Assembly: GCA_934183135.1 (NCBI GenBank)
Contig: CAKPRX010000082.1
Span: forward strand, 1 to 10,008
Direction of reading: 5' to 3'
From: an uncultured Prevotella sp.
GTDB lineage: Bacteria > Bacteroidota > Bacteroidia > Bacteroidales > Bacteroidaceae
DNA: 10,008 nt
Positions within the stretch are counted from its first letter, which is position 1; the number at the start of each line of letters is the position of its first letter. Below, in pieces: positions 1 through 8,198 of this stretch. The position numbers and the translations under genes are program-made. The notes beneath the pieces were generated by a model that saw only the letters and a list, made by a program, of their open reading frames with translations, had not been told where the DNA came from and did no database searches.

Positions 1-2810
1 CGTAAGTACTTAGGGGTGTAGCCCAGTTGGCTCTGTGCCACCTGTTCGGGAGTACCGGTGGCCAGCACCTGTCCGCCGTTGCGGCCGCCCTCGGGGCCTA
101 TGTCAATGATGTAGTCGGCCAGTTTTATCACATCCAGGTTGTGCTCTATGATGATGACGGTATTGCCCTTGTCTACCAGTTTCTGGAGCACGTCCATCAG
201 GATGCGTATATCCTCGAAGTGCAGTCCCGTGGTGGGCTCGTCCAGTATGTACAGGGTCTTTCCCGTGTCGCGCTTGGCCAGCTCGGTAGCCAGCTTGACC
301 CTCTGGCTCTCGCCGCCAGACAGCGTGGTGCTCGACTGGCCTAACTTGATGTAGTCCAGGCCCACCTCCTGCAGCGTCTTAATCTTGGGCAGTATAGAGG
401 GGACATTCTCGAAGAACTCTACCGCCTGCCCTATGGTCATGTCCAGTACATCGGCTATCGACTTGCCCTTGTACCGCACCTCTAATGTCTCCCTGTTGTA
501 GCGCTTGCCGTGGCAAACCTCGCAGGGAACCATTACATCGGGCAGGAAATTCATCTCTATGGTCTTGTAGCCGTTGCCTCCGCATGCCTCGCAGCGGCCT
601 CCCTTGACATTGAAGGAGAACCGGCCTGGCTTATAGCCCCTTATCTTGGCCTCGGGCAAGCCTACAAACAGCGCGCGTATGTCAGAGAATACGCCCGTGT
701 AAGTAGCCGGATTGCTGCGGGGGGTGCGGCCTATGGGGCTCTGGTCTACGGTTACCACCTTGTCTATATTATCTATCCCGTCGATACCGGTATAGGGCAT
801 GGGCTTCTTGAGGGCCCGGTAGAAGTGGCGGGCCAGTATGGGCTGCAGGGTCTCGTTGATGAGGGTACTCTTGCCCGACCCGCTGACACCCGTTACCACG
901 ACGAGGCAGCCCAGCGGAAAATCTACGTCAATGCCTTTCAGGTTGTTGCCACTACATCCGTGGAGCGTTATCTTCTTGCCATTGCCCTTGCGACGCACTT
1001 GGGGGATGGCTATCTTCTGGACACCGTTCAGGTAGTTAGCCGTAACCGTGTGGTGGGCAAGCATGTCGGCCGGGGTACCCTGGAAGACCACCTCGCCGCC
1101 CTTGCGGCCGGCCTTGGGGCCTATGTCTACTATCCAGTCGGCAGCGCGCATCATGTCCTCGTCGTGCTCGACCACGATAACGGTGTTACCCAGGTCGCGC
1201 AGTTCCTTGAGCGAGTTGATGAGGCGCTGGTTGTCGCGCTGGTGCAGTCCTATGCTGGGCTCATCCAGTATGTATAGCACGTTAACCAGCTGCGTGCCTA
1301 TCTGGGTGGCCAGCCTGATGCGCTGGCTCTCGCCTCCCGACAGCGTGGCCGACTGCCTGTTGAGCGACAGGTAGTCCAGTCCCACCTCCAAGAGGAACCG
1401 CACACGGGTGCGCAGCTCCTTGACTATCTCCTCGGCTATCTTCTGCTGGTTAGCGTCCATGTGCTCCTCTACGTGCGCCAGCCACTCGGCCAGCTCGGCC
1501 AAGTCCAGGTTGGCCACTTCCGTGATGTTCTTGTCCCAGACCCTGTACGCCAGCGCCTCGCGCTTCAGCCGCATGCCCTTGCACTCCGGACACACCGCCG
1601 TGGCCATAAACTGCTCGGCCCACTTCTGCCCGGCCGATGTGTCGTCGCTCTCCATGATGTCCTTGAGGTACTTGATGATGCCGTCGAACGTAACGAAGTA
1701 GTCACTCGACGTATGTACCAAGTCCTTGGATATGCGCAGGTTCTCCATGGTACCGTATAGTATCTCCTCGACAGCCTCCTGGGGCACATCCTTGACGGGA
1801 GTCTTCAGCGTGCAGTCGTATTTCTGCAGGATGGCAGCTATCTGCCAGAACACCATCTGGTTCTTGTACTTGCCAAGGGGCGCTATGGCTCCCGCGTGTA
1901 TACTTAGCTTGTCATCGGGTATCACCTTGCGTATATCTATCTCGTCGACCACGCCCAAGCCTTTACAGTGAGGGCAGGCGCCCTCTGGCGAGTTAAAGGA
2001 GAATATGTTTGGTGCCGGGTCACCGTACGATAGACCCGTGGCAGGGTCCATGAGCCGCTTGGAGTAGTTGCGTATCGTGCCGTCCTGGTCGTCCAGTATC
2101 ATCAGGGTACCGTCGCCCTGGCGCATGGCCACCTGTACGCTCTTCTTGAGCCGCTCGTCGTCCTTGCTCTGTACCTTGAGCTTGTCTATCACCACCTCTA
2201 TGTTGTGGTTCTTGTACCTGTCTACCTTCATGCCCCTCACTATCTCCTTGATTTCGCCGTCTACGCGGATATAGAGGTACCCCTTGCGACGCATGCTTTC
2301 AAACAGCTCGCGGTAGTGGCCCTTACGCTGCCGTACCAGGGGCGCCAGGATATAGATGCGGTGCTCTACGTAGTGGCCGAGTATCATGGCGAGTACCTTT
2401 TCCTCGGTGTACTTCACCATCTTTTCTCCCGACAGGTAGCTATAGGCCGTTCCGGCCCTGGCGTACAGCAGACGCAGGTAATCGTATATCTCGGTCGTGG
2501 TGCCCACGGTAGAGCGGGGATTCTTGTTGGTGGTCTTCTGCTCTATGCTGATAACGGGGCTCAGGCCGGTTATCTTGTCGACATCAGGGCGTTCTATGTT
2601 GCCCAGGAAGTTGCGCGCGTAGGCCGAAAAGGTTTCTATATAGCGTCTCTGGCCCTCAGCGTAGATGGTGTCAAAGGCCAGCGACGACTTGCCCGAGCCC
2701 GACAGGCCGGTAATTACAGTAAGCGAGTTGCGGGGTATGGTAACGTCTACGTTCTTCAGGTTATGTACGCGTGCGCCCCATACCTTTATCTCTTCATCTT
2801 CCTTTTTCAT
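1..2810 (-). CDS. uvrA: UvrABC system protein A (excinuclease ABC subunit A), 3' end cut by window edge
   Basis: UvrA is the DNA-damage sensor of nucleotide excision repair. A UvrA dimer with UvrB scans DNA in the cytoplasm and loads UvrB at lesions. Reading from the ATG at 2810, 936 codons are open to the edge (E. coli UvrA is 940 residues), so only the last few residues are missing. Both ABC halves are visible. The N-terminal Walker A is GLSGSGKSS (about residues 35-43) and the second is GVSGSGKST. There are two LSGGESQR signatures, Walker B motifs [13 protein letters not shown] and [13 protein letters not shown], and His switches VVEHD and IIEHN. The first zinc site is CPHCKGLG plus CPECKGMR; the second, near the C-terminus, is CEACGGNG plus CEVCHGKR. 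Frame was checked at several distant points and no frameshift was found. It lies 37 bases after a co-oriented secreted-protein gene and may share its transcript. No SOS-type operator was recognised. Identification is very secure. Confidence 0.98.
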   Translation of the reverse strand, partial: MKKEDEEIKVWGARVHNLKNVDVTIPRNSLTVITGLSGSGKSSLAFDTIYAEGQRRYIETFSAYARNFLGNIERPDVDKITGLSPVISIEQKTTNKNPRSTVGTTTEIYDYLRLLYARAGTAYSYLSGEKMVKYTEEKVLAMILGHYVEHRIYILAPLVRQRKGHYRELFESMRRKGYLYIRVDGEIKEIVRGMKVDRYKNHNIEVVIDKLKVQSKDDERLKKSVQVAMRQGDGTLMILDDQDGTIRNYSKRLMDPATGLSYGDPAPNIFSFNSPEGACPHCKGLGVVDEIDIRKVIPDDKLSIHAGAIAPLGKYKNQMVFWQIAAILQKYDCTLKTPVKDVPQEAVEEILYGTMENLRISKDLVHTSSDYFVTFDGIIKYLKDIMESDDTSAGQKWAEQFMATAVCPECKGMRLKREALAYRVWDKNITEVANLDLAELAEWLAHVEEHMDANQQKIAEEIVKELRTRVRFLLEVGLDYLSLNRQSATLSGGESQRIRLATQIGTQLVNVLYILDEPSIGLHQRDNQRLINSLKELRDLGNTVIVVEHDEDMMRAADWIVDIGPKAGRKGGEVVFQGTPADMLAHHTVTANYLNGVQKIAIPQVRRKGNGKKITLHGCSGNNLKGIDVDFPLGCLVVVTGVSGSGKSTLINETLQPILARHFYRALKKPMPYTGIDGIDNIDKVVTVDQSPIGRTPRSNPATYTGVFSDIRALFVGLPEAKIRGYKPGRFSFNVKGGRCEACGGNGYKTIEMNFLPDVMVPCEVCHGKRYNRETLEVRYKGKSIADVLDMTIGQAVEFFENVPSILPKIKTLQEVGLDYIKLGQSSTTLSGGESQRVKLATELAKRDTGKTLYILDEPTTGLHFEDIRILMDVLQKLVDKGNTVIIIEHNLDVIKLADYIIDIGPEGGRNGGQVLATGTPEQVAQSQLGYTPKYL

Positions 2811-2847
2811 GCTATTTCTGTTAGTCCATGTAATACCCGTTGCTACC

Positions 2848-3558
2848 CTATGGGTTCTGTGTCTCAGTATAGTCGCGCATCAGGTTTACATCTTTCTTTA
2901 TATTGAACTTGCGGCCATCGGCGCCACGCGCCTTGACCAGACAGTAGTAAGTACCCACCTTGACATCCTTGCCCCGGAAAGTGCCGTCCCATCCTCCAGC
3001 GGGGTCGGACCACTCATAGAGCTTCTGGCCCCAACGGTTAAATATCGTGGCCTTGAACTCGATGATGCTCTGATAGCCAGGCTTGGCACGGTAGATGTCA
3101 TTAATACCGTCGCCATTAGGGGAAAAGGCGTTGGGAAACTCGAGCTTGCTCTCGTAGATAGTCACGGCGAAGCGCATGTCGCGCCAGTAGTCCTGCTGAT
3201 AAGCTACGGTGTCGGTACCCTGGACAAAGGTGGTGTAGCACACCACATAATTGACGCCCGACTCATTAAAGGTGTACTCGGTGTCCTCTTCGTAACGTAC
3301 CAGATAAGGTTCGTCTTCCTTGCCTTCCTTATAAAAACGCCATTCGTAATGAGGTGTCCACCCCTGATAGTTGGCAGGGTTGAGGTGAAAGGAAGCCGTG
3401 ACAGGGGCCGACCCGGAAAACTGTGTATCGGTACTCTCATTGCCTTCGGCATCTGTAAAAGTTACTGTGGGAGAGATAGTGGGGGTCTGCGCCCATGCCA
3501 CCGATGTGGCCAAGGCCCCCACTAAGAGGGTAAGAAGTCGGACTAATGCTATCTTCAT
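2848..3558 (-). CDS. Secreted PKD-like protein with gliding-motility type B (T9SS) C-terminal sorting domain
   Basis: This 236-residue protein has a signal peptide (about 1-23, ending AWA before Gln24). A beta-rich region follows (about 45-135) that resembles PKD/Ig-like modules, with HYEWRFY and [12 protein letters not shown]. Residues about 140-229 match the type B C-terminal domain of type IX secretion cargo: [14 protein letters not shown], then [24 protein letters not shown] and a final beta strand with GTYYCLVKA. In Bacteroidetes this domain directs export across the outer membrane by T9SS and is often followed by surface attachment or release. The protein is short for such cargo: after the signal there is room for only one module before the sorting domain, and no enzyme or adhesin domain is recognisable. 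The start is the ATG just before the hydrophobic signal. uvrA begins 37 bases after its stop. Family assignment is confident; the specific role is unknown. Confidence 0.9.
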   Translation of the reverse strand: MKIALVRLLTLLVGALATSVAWAQTPTISPTVTFTDAEGNESTDTQFSGSAPVTASFHLNPANYQGWTPHYEWRFYKEGKEDEPYLVRYEEDTEYTFNESGVNYVVCYTTFVQGTDTVAYQQDYWRDMRFAVTIYESKLEFPNAFSPNGDGINDIYRAKPGYQSIIEFKATIFNRWGQKLYEWSDPAGGWDGTFRGKDVKVGTYYCLVKARGADGRKFNIKKDVNLMRDYTETQNP

Positions 3559-3636
3559 AATGGATAACTTCGCAAATTAATGACAATCCCGTAGCCCCGA
3601 TACCCGCGCATACACGGACGATGGGCTGCGATTATG

Positions 3637-3644
3637 CAAAGTTA
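3637..3644 (-). promoter_or_regulatory. Candidate Bacteroidetes -7 element for the sorting-domain gene
   Basis: Read on the minus strand this is TAACTTTG, a full match to the Bacteroidetes -7 consensus TAnnTTTG. It would start transcription roughly 70 bases upstream of the ATG at 3558. No good TTTG is found at the expected -33 distance (about 3664 on the plus strand), so the call is tentative. A poorer alternative, TTAATTTG, lies closer to the gene at 3573-3580. Confidence 0.4.
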
Positions 3645-3699
3645 GCAAAAAGTTTAGAGTTAGCCCTGTGGAGCTGTACTTTTTTTTATAAATAGCAGG

Positions 3700-3737
3700 C
3701 TAATGGCTATCTTTATGGTAGCCAGAGGCACCATTAG
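3700..3737. repeat. Overlapping inverted repeats in the divergent intergenic region
   Basis: CTAATGG (3700-3706) pairs with CCATTAG (3731-3737). Inside it, GGCTATC (3705-3711) pairs with GGTAGCC (3717-3723) around a five-base loop with one G-U pair. The two structures share GG at 3705-3706, so they cannot both form fully. No T run follows, so an intrinsic terminator is unlikely. An operator or an RNA switch element is possible, but chance is not excluded. Confidence 0.35.
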
Positions 3738-3812
3738 GCTTCGTATAGTAGCTTCAGGGTGGGCTATGGCGGCACCTCGACAGGGCAAAACGTAAAAAAC
3801 TTCGCCTTTTAC

Positions 3813-3843
3813 TTTGCTCTGTCTTCGGTTTGCACTACCTTTG
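3813..3843 (+). promoter_or_regulatory. Bacteroidetes-type promoter for the LysM / beta-barrel / POT operon
   Basis: TTTG at 3813-3816 is followed after exactly 19 bases by TACCTTTG at 3836-3843. This fits the Bacteroidetes primary sigma-factor pattern (-33 TTTG, -7 TAnnTTTG) in both elements and spacing. Transcription would begin near 3849-3852, leaving a leader of about 15-18 A-rich bases before the ATG at 3867. The leader has no Shine-Dalgarno sequence, which is usual in this phylum. Confidence 0.7.
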
Positions 3844-3866
3844 CAAGTAGAAACAACATAATGTAA

Positions 3867-5243
3867 ATGACAAAGACCATCTTACGATACTTTCTGCTAT
3901 TCGTCTTGGTGCTGGCAGGCATCACGGCCGTAGCCCAGACAGCCAGCTGGAAAGACGTGTACAAGGCTAAGAAGAAAGATACCGTTTTCGGTATTGCCAG
4001 GAAATACGGCATCACCATACAGCAGCTCATGGATGCCAATCCGACCATGAAGGCCGATGGCTATCAGCTGAAGAAAGGCGACATGATATACATCCCTAAT
4101 GTAGCGGCCCCCAATGCCAACACGCAGACGGCACCCCCCTCGGCCACGGCTAAGGAGACGGCCAAGAAGAAGGACGCCGACATACGCAACAGGGCCATCA
4201 GGGTAGGGGTAATGCTTCCGCTGCATCTACAGGATGGCGATGGACTACGGATGGTAGAGTATTACCGCGGCATGCTGCTGGCTACAGATGTATTGAAGAA
4301 GCAGAATATCCCTGTTGACATCCATGCGTGGAATGTAGCAGCCGATGCCGATATACGCCAGACCCTCCTGGACAACAGCGCTGAACGCTGCGACATCATC
4401 TTCGGTCCGCTCTATACCCGGCAGGTCAAGCCGCTCGCCAACTTCTGCAAGACGTACGGTATCCGTATGGTTATACCTTTTTCGATTAATGGCGACGAGG
4501 TGGCCCACAATTCCCAGGTGTTCCAGGTCTATCAGTCGGCCGACCAACTTAACCAGAAAGCCATCCATGCTTTCCTGGAGCGCTTCCCCCATCATCACCC
4601 CATCTTTATTGACTGCAACGACACCACCAGCCGTAAGGGCCTTTTCACCTTCGGCCTGCGCAAGCAGCTGGATGCTAAGGGTGTAAAGTACAGCATCACC
4701 AATCTGCGCTCTTCTGAGGACATGTTCGCCAAGGCTTTCAGTCGCAAGGAGCCCAATGTGGTGGTGCTCAACAGCGGCCGCTCTCCCGAACTGAATATAG
4801 CTTTTGCCAAGCTCAACAGCCTCAAGACTTCGCAGCCTGGAGTAAGCATCTCGCTCTTTGGCTATACCGAATGGCTCATGTACACTAAGTACAATCTGGC
4901 TAACTACTACAAGTTTGATACGTATATACCGTCAACTTTCTATTACAACCCACTCTCATCGGGCACGCAACAAGTAGAGGCAGCCTACCGACGGTGGTTC
5001 CGCACAGAGCCACAGCCATCGCTTCCGCGGTTTGTACTGGTGGGCTACGACCACGCCCTGTTTTTCCTTCAGGGACTGCACCGGTATGGCGCAGGGTTTG
5101 CAGGTTCGCGTGCCGAGATGGTCACACCCCCTTTGCAGTCGCCCTTGCACTTCAAGCAGATAGCTGGGGGCGGTCGGCAGAACGAGATATTCCAGTTAAT
5201 ACACTATAAGTCCAATCAGACTATTGACTCCGTAACTTACTAA
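3867..5243 (+). CDS. Periplasmic LysM protein fused to type-1 periplasmic-binding (receptor ligand-binding) domain
   Basis: The 458-residue protein begins with a signal peptide (about 1-23, ending AVA before Gln24). A single LysM module follows at about 32-77: KDTVFGIARKYGIT, LMDANPT and a final GDMIYIP, the usual LysM closing strand. LysM binds the glycan of peptidoglycan. A linker rich in Ala, Pro, Thr and Lys (about 78-108) leads into a region of about 350 residues that opens with IRVGVMLPLH. That opening, with CDIIFGPLYTRQVKPLA and RMVIPFS, resembles type-1 periplasmic-binding proteins such as amino-acid receptors and LpoA-like proteins. It therefore probably sits in the periplasm bound to the cell wall and senses or binds a ligand, or contacts an envelope partner. 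The start follows the promoter at 3813-3843 by about 20 bases. Its TAA shares one base with the ATG of the beta-barrel gene, implying translational coupling. The ligand is unknown. Confidence 0.88.
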   Translation: MTKTILRYFLLFVLVLAGITAVAQTASWKDVYKAKKKDTVFGIARKYGITIQQLMDANPTMKADGYQLKKGDMIYIPNVAAPNANTQTAPPSATAKETAKKKDADIRNRAIRVGVMLPLHLQDGDGLRMVEYYRGMLLATDVLKKQNIPVDIHAWNVAADADIRQTLLDNSAERCDIIFGPLYTRQVKPLANFCKTYGIRMVIPFSINGDEVAHNSQVFQVYQSADQLNQKAIHAFLERFPHHHPIFIDCNDTTSRKGLFTFGLRKQLDAKGVKYSITNLRSSEDMFAKAFSRKEPNVVVLNSGRSPELNIAFAKLNSLKTSQPGVSISLFGYTEWLMYTKYNLANYYKFDTYIPSTFYYNPLSSGTQQVEAAYRRWFRTEPQPSLPRFVLVGYDHALFFLQGLHRYGAGFAGSRAEMVTPPLQSPLHFKQIAGGGRQNEIFQLIHYKSNQTIDSVTY

Positions 5244-5986
5244 TGAGACGACTACTAATACTAATAGCCCTTATAGCAATGGGGCAGGCAGCTCTCCGGG
5301 CGCAGATAGGCGAACACCGTAACGACTTGTCGGTGGGCGTAAATGGGGGATACGTGATGAGCAACGTAAGTTTCAGCCCCAAGGTACAGCAAGGCCAGCA
5401 TGGAGGCATAACGGGCGGCCTGGCCATGCGCTATGTCTGCGAGAAATACTTTAAGACCATCGCCTCGGTCTATGCAGAGGTCAACTACGCCTCGTTGGGA
5501 TGGAAGGAGAAAATACAAGACCGCTCCAATCAGCCCGTGATAAACAAGGTGACCGGACTGCCCGAAGAGTACAGCCGTACGATTAACTATATCCAGGTGC
5601 CCGTCATGGCCCATCTGGCCTGGGGCCGTGAGCACAAGGGCCTTAACTTCTTTGTAAACCTTGGCCCACAGTTCGGCGTGTATATGAGTGAGTCTACCAA
5701 GACCAATTTCAACCTCGCCGACCGCAATACAGACGACCGTGTGTCTACCGTAGTAGCCCAGGACACCATGGCGGTTCAGAACAAGTTTGACTACGGTATC
5801 GCCGTAGGTTTGGGAGCCGAGTACAGTATTCCCAAAGCCGGCCACATACTGGTAGAGGCCCGCTACTACTATGGGCTGGGTAACATTTACGGCGACTCGA
5901 AGCGAGATTTTTTCGGCAGTTCCAACTTTGGCAACATCGTGATTAAGGCGGCCTATCTATTTGACATCACTAAAACCAAAAAATAA
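5243..5986 (+). CDS. Outer-membrane beta-barrel protein, PorT-like family
   Basis: The 247-residue protein has a short signal peptide (about 1-20, ending LRA before Gln21). The rest alternates polar and hydrophobic or aromatic residues as transmembrane beta strands do: LSVGVNGGYVMS, SVYAEVNYASLGW, YIQVPVMAHLAWG, LNFFVNLGPQFGVYM, ILVEARYYYGLGNIYG and a last strand NIVIKAAYLFDI. This and the YIQVPVM element are typical of the PorT / OMP_b-brl_2 porin-like family of Bacteroidetes. PorT itself is a type IX secretion component, but this family is large and orthology cannot be decided here. The ATG overlaps the previous stop (TAATG), so it is probably made in fixed ratio with the LysM receptor and may pair with it across the periplasm. 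The first codons are unusually rich in ATA, CTA, AGA and CGA. A specific function is not assigned. Confidence 0.85.
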   Translation: MRRLLILIALIAMGQAALRAQIGEHRNDLSVGVNGGYVMSNVSFSPKVQQGQHGGITGGLAMRYVCEKYFKTIASVYAEVNYASLGWKEKIQDRSNQPVINKVTGLPEEYSRTINYIQVPVMAHLAWGREHKGLNFFVNLGPQFGVYMSESTKTNFNLADRNTDDRVSTVVAQDTMAVQNKFDYGIAVGLGAEYSIPKAGHILVEARYYYGLGNIYGDSKRDFFGSSNFGNIVIKAAYLFDITKTKK

Positions 5987-5992
5987 GTAATT

Positions 5993-7543
5993 ATGTTTGA
6001 AGGACAACCCAAAGGTCTTTATGCGTTGGCCCTGGCCAACACGGGTGAGCGTTTTGGTTATTATACCATGCTTGCCATCTTTACGCTGTTCATGCAGGCT
6101 AAGTTCGGATGGACTGAGTCGCAGGCGGGACAGGTGTATGCCATTTTCCTGGCAGTAGTTTATTTTGCCCCGCTCTTTGGCGGTATGCTGGCCGACAAGA
6201 TTGGTTATGGCAAGTGTGTCACTATCGGTTTTGCCACCATGTTCTTAGGCTATCTGGGGCTGGCCATACCTACCAACCCCGATGTGGTGGGCAAGGTGTC
6301 CATGTTTGCCGGCCTGGCCTGCGTATCGCTGGGCACGGGGCTGTTCAAGGGCAATCTGCAAGTACTGGTGGGCAATCTATATGACAGTCCTAAGTATGCC
6401 GCGCGCCGCGATGCAGCCTTCAGCCTGTTCTATATGGCCATCAACATAGGCGCCATGTTCGCCCCGTCTATGGCCAAGTGGATTACTAACCTCTACCTGG
6501 GTCAGTTTGGTTTCCAATACGATGCCGCCTGTACCGACCCCCACTACCTGTCGGCCCTCTACGGTGCCTATGGCCTGTGTTTCGGTGTGGCCTGTGTGTC
6601 GCTTATCATCTCGGCCATTATCTATTTCGCCTGCCGAAGCTGGTTTAAGCATGCCGACATCACCGCCAAACAAGCCAAGGAACAGGCGGTCGAGGTAGAG
6701 CAGCTCACCCCAAAGCAGACCAAGGACCGCATCGTAGCCCTGTTGCTCGTTTTTGCCGTGGTGATATTCTTCTGGATGGCCTTCCACCAGAACGGCTCCG
6801 CCCTGACTTTCTTTGCCAAGAAGTACACTGACCTTACCGTGTCGGGACCCATGCGCATTAGCTTCAACATATTCAGCCTGGCGCTCGTAGCCATCGCGGT
6901 ATATACCGGCTTTGCCACTTTCCAGTCTAAGCATATCAGGAGCCGCGTCATCTGCGGCGTGGTTACCGTGCTGCTGCTCTCAGGAGCCTATGCGCTTTAC
7001 GCTACGATGGCCAATCCCACCTATGCGCAGCCATCAGACTTCCAGCAGTTCAACCCCTTCTTCGTTGTAGCGCTCACGCCGTTCAGTATGGTGTTCTTTG
7101 GTGCTCTGGCCAACAAGGGCAAGGAAGTGAGTGCGCCTACCCGTATAGCCTGGGGTATGCTGGTAGCAGCCCTGGGCTTCGGAGTCATCACCTTCGCCTC
7201 TACAAACCTCATCTCACCGATGGACTTGGGCGATAAGACACAGAGTATCCTCTCCCCGGGCTGGCTTATATCTACCTACTTTACCCTGACGCTGGCCGAA
7301 CTGCTGCTGTCGCCCATGGGCATCTCATTTGTATCTAAGGTGGCTCCCCCCAAGTACAAGGGACTTATGATGGGTGGCTGGTTTGTAGCCACGGCCATCG
7401 GCAACTATCTGAGCTCTATCCCCTCAATGCTGTGGAACCGCATCCCGCTGATGTACAACTGGGGTATACTTATAGCCCTGTGCCTGATAAGCGCCGTGGT
7501 TATGTTTGCCCTGCTCAAGAAACTGAAGACCATGACGGCATAA
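5993..7543 (+). CDS. POT/PTR2 family peptide MFS transporter
   Basis: This inner-membrane protein of 516 residues, the usual length, belongs to the proton-dependent oligopeptide transporter family, which imports di- and tripeptides. Residues 143-155 (FSLFYMAINIGAM) match the PTR2 family signature 2 in full. LFGGMLADKIG (61-71) is the loop 2-3 motif and GTGLFKGN (114-121) carries the conserved transport Lys119. FFWMAFHQNGSAL (259-271) is the TM7 motif, and ELLLSPMG with SKVAP and MMGGWF near the C-terminus is the TM10-11 region. A polar loop at about 219-246 links the two halves. The N-terminal motif is odd: POT members normally have ExxERFxYY, but here it reads N16-T-G-E19-R20-F-G-Y-Y, so the first proton-coupling Glu is Asn. 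The gene starts six bases after the beta-barrel stop and likely ends the operon. The family is certain; the substrate and the coupling are inferred. Confidence 0.95.
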   Translation: MFEGQPKGLYALALANTGERFGYYTMLAIFTLFMQAKFGWTESQAGQVYAIFLAVVYFAPLFGGMLADKIGYGKCVTIGFATMFLGYLGLAIPTNPDVVGKVSMFAGLACVSLGTGLFKGNLQVLVGNLYDSPKYAARRDAAFSLFYMAINIGAMFAPSMAKWITNLYLGQFGFQYDAACTDPHYLSALYGAYGLCFGVACVSLIISAIIYFACRSWFKHADITAKQAKEQAVEVEQLTPKQTKDRIVALLLVFAVVIFFWMAFHQNGSALTFFAKKYTDLTVSGPMRISFNIFSLALVAIAVYTGFATFQSKHIRSRVICGVVTVLLLSGAYALYATMANPTYAQPSDFQQFNPFFVVALTPFSMVFFGALANKGKEVSAPTRIAWGMLVAALGFGVITFASTNLISPMDLGDKTQSILSPGWLISTYFTLTLAELLLSPMGISFVSKVAPPKYKGLMMGGWFVATAIGNYLSSIPSMLWNRIPLMYNWGILIALCLISAVVMFALLKKLKTMTA

Positions 7544-7571
7544 GTCCCTGCGGTTATATATATAAATAAGG

Positions 7572-7607
7572 TAAGCCCCGGAAGCAAGTCTATGTTTCCG
7601 GGGCTTA
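7572..7607. terminator. Bidirectional intrinsic terminator between convergent genes
   Basis: TAAGCCCCGGAA (7572-7583) and TTCCGGGGCTTA (7596-7607) form a perfect 12-bp stem. It can extend inward by a G-U, a C-G and an A-U pair to leave a six-base loop. It begins 29 bases after the POT stop at 7543 and lies 48 bases beyond the stop of the convergent gene at 7655. On the minus strand it is followed by a T/A-rich tract (CTTATTTATATATATAA); on the plus strand only TTGTA follows, so it should work better for the minus-strand operon. Confidence 0.85.
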
Positions 7608-7654
7608 TTGTACGATGGCTGCCATCATGGACGACCAGTGGGGGAGTGGCCATC

Positions 7655-8167
7655 CTACTTACGCAGCAGGTATCTGATAACCAGATAGCCGCCCACTATC
7701 TGCAGGGCCATACCTGGCAGACCGATGCGCACATCCTGGAGGGCTGCCGCCATACTGCCAGCGTAGCCCCATTCGGCTACCGAGCCTACCAACTGATAGA
7801 ACAGCACTACACCGGTTAACGTAACTATGCTGACCGTCTGGAAGCGCTTAGCCGCATACCCTCCGGCCAGTGCCAAGACCACCGACTTGGTCAGGATAGC
7901 CGGCAACATAGCCACAGGGGGCATGCCGAACAGCAGGTGGTTTATCACGGGCGAGGCCACGGCCGTAAGCAGTCCTACCCGCCAGCCATATTTATAAGCC
8001 CCAATGAGCGTAAAGAAGTAAATGGGTAACCATATCATGCCCCCCATGTGCACGGTGTGTGCCAACTGGGGCAACAGGATATTGCCCACCACAAAGAGGG
8101 CTGCCGTGATGTAGGTTTTAGCATCCCTGTAGCCATACTGATATAAATTGATGGTTTGCTGTGTCAT
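7655..8167 (-). CDS. ECF-type transporter S component (substrate-binding membrane subunit)
   Basis: This 170-residue, very hydrophobic protein has about six predicted membrane segments (roughly 18-36, 45-60, 62-80, 86-106, 111-128, 146-168). Its core, HMGGMIWLPIY followed by GLLTAVASPVINHLLFGMPP and a LP pair, is the hallmark of PF12822-like S components of energy-coupling factor transporters. These bind vitamins or related small molecules with high affinity and use a shared EcfA/A'/T module for uptake. No ATPase or T subunit is in the window, so it presumably uses a module encoded elsewhere. The ATG at 8167 is preferred: an in-frame upstream Met at 8275 would add a polar 36-residue stretch overlapping the preceding gene. 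It lies 31 bases after the DUF1893 stop and is the last gene of the operon, ending before the terminator. The substrate cannot be read from the sequence. Confidence 0.82.
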   Translation of the reverse strand: MTQQTINLYQYGYRDAKTYITAALFVVGNILLPQLAHTVHMGGMIWLPIYFFTLIGAYKYGWRVGLLTAVASPVINHLLFGMPPVAMLPAILTKSVVLALAGGYAAKRFQTVSIVTLTGVVLFYQLVGSVAEWGYAGSMAAALQDVRIGLPGMALQIVGGYLVIRYLLRK

Positions 8168-8198
8168 AACGATTATTTTTATGATAATTGATGTGTAT

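Larger units (their letters stand above)
3559..3866. other. Divergent intergenic region with two promoter candidates and palindromes
   Basis: These 308 bases separate the minus-strand sorting-domain gene from the plus-strand LysM gene. I see no coding region. The part near each gene is AT-rich and carries a promoter-like TAnnTTTG element on the matching strand. Positions 3680-3687 are an uninterrupted T run. The middle (about 3700-3740) holds overlapping inverted repeats. A second short inverted repeat, GTAAAA (3792-3797) with TTTTAC (3807-3812), abuts the upstream element of the plus-strand promoter and could be an operator. An ATG at 3861 is followed at once by TAA and cannot be a start. 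Confidence 0.75.

Noticed and set aside
510..1277. Long plus-strand open frame (255 codons) inside uvrA
   Set aside because: It is antisense to the second ABC half of uvrA, whose zinc-finger and Walker motifs are intact. The predicted peptide is low-complexity in Ala, Gly, Val and Leu and resembles no protein family.
238..1348. Near-identical DNA segments at about 301-328 and 1321-1348, and at about 238-255 and 1260-1277
   Set aside because: They encode the paired ABC signature (LSGGESQR) and Walker B motifs of the two homologous halves of UvrA, so they are an ancient internal duplication and not a mobile or recombination repeat.
2665..3525. Plus-strand open frame of 286 codons spanning the uvrA/sorting-domain junction
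   Set aside because: It is antisense to two well-supported genes and crosses their boundary. No recognisable domain or promoter supports it.
3680..3740. T run and hairpin in the divergent intergenic region as an intrinsic terminator
   Set aside because: No gene ends toward it on either strand, and the T run at 3680-3687 is not directly preceded by a GC-rich stem.
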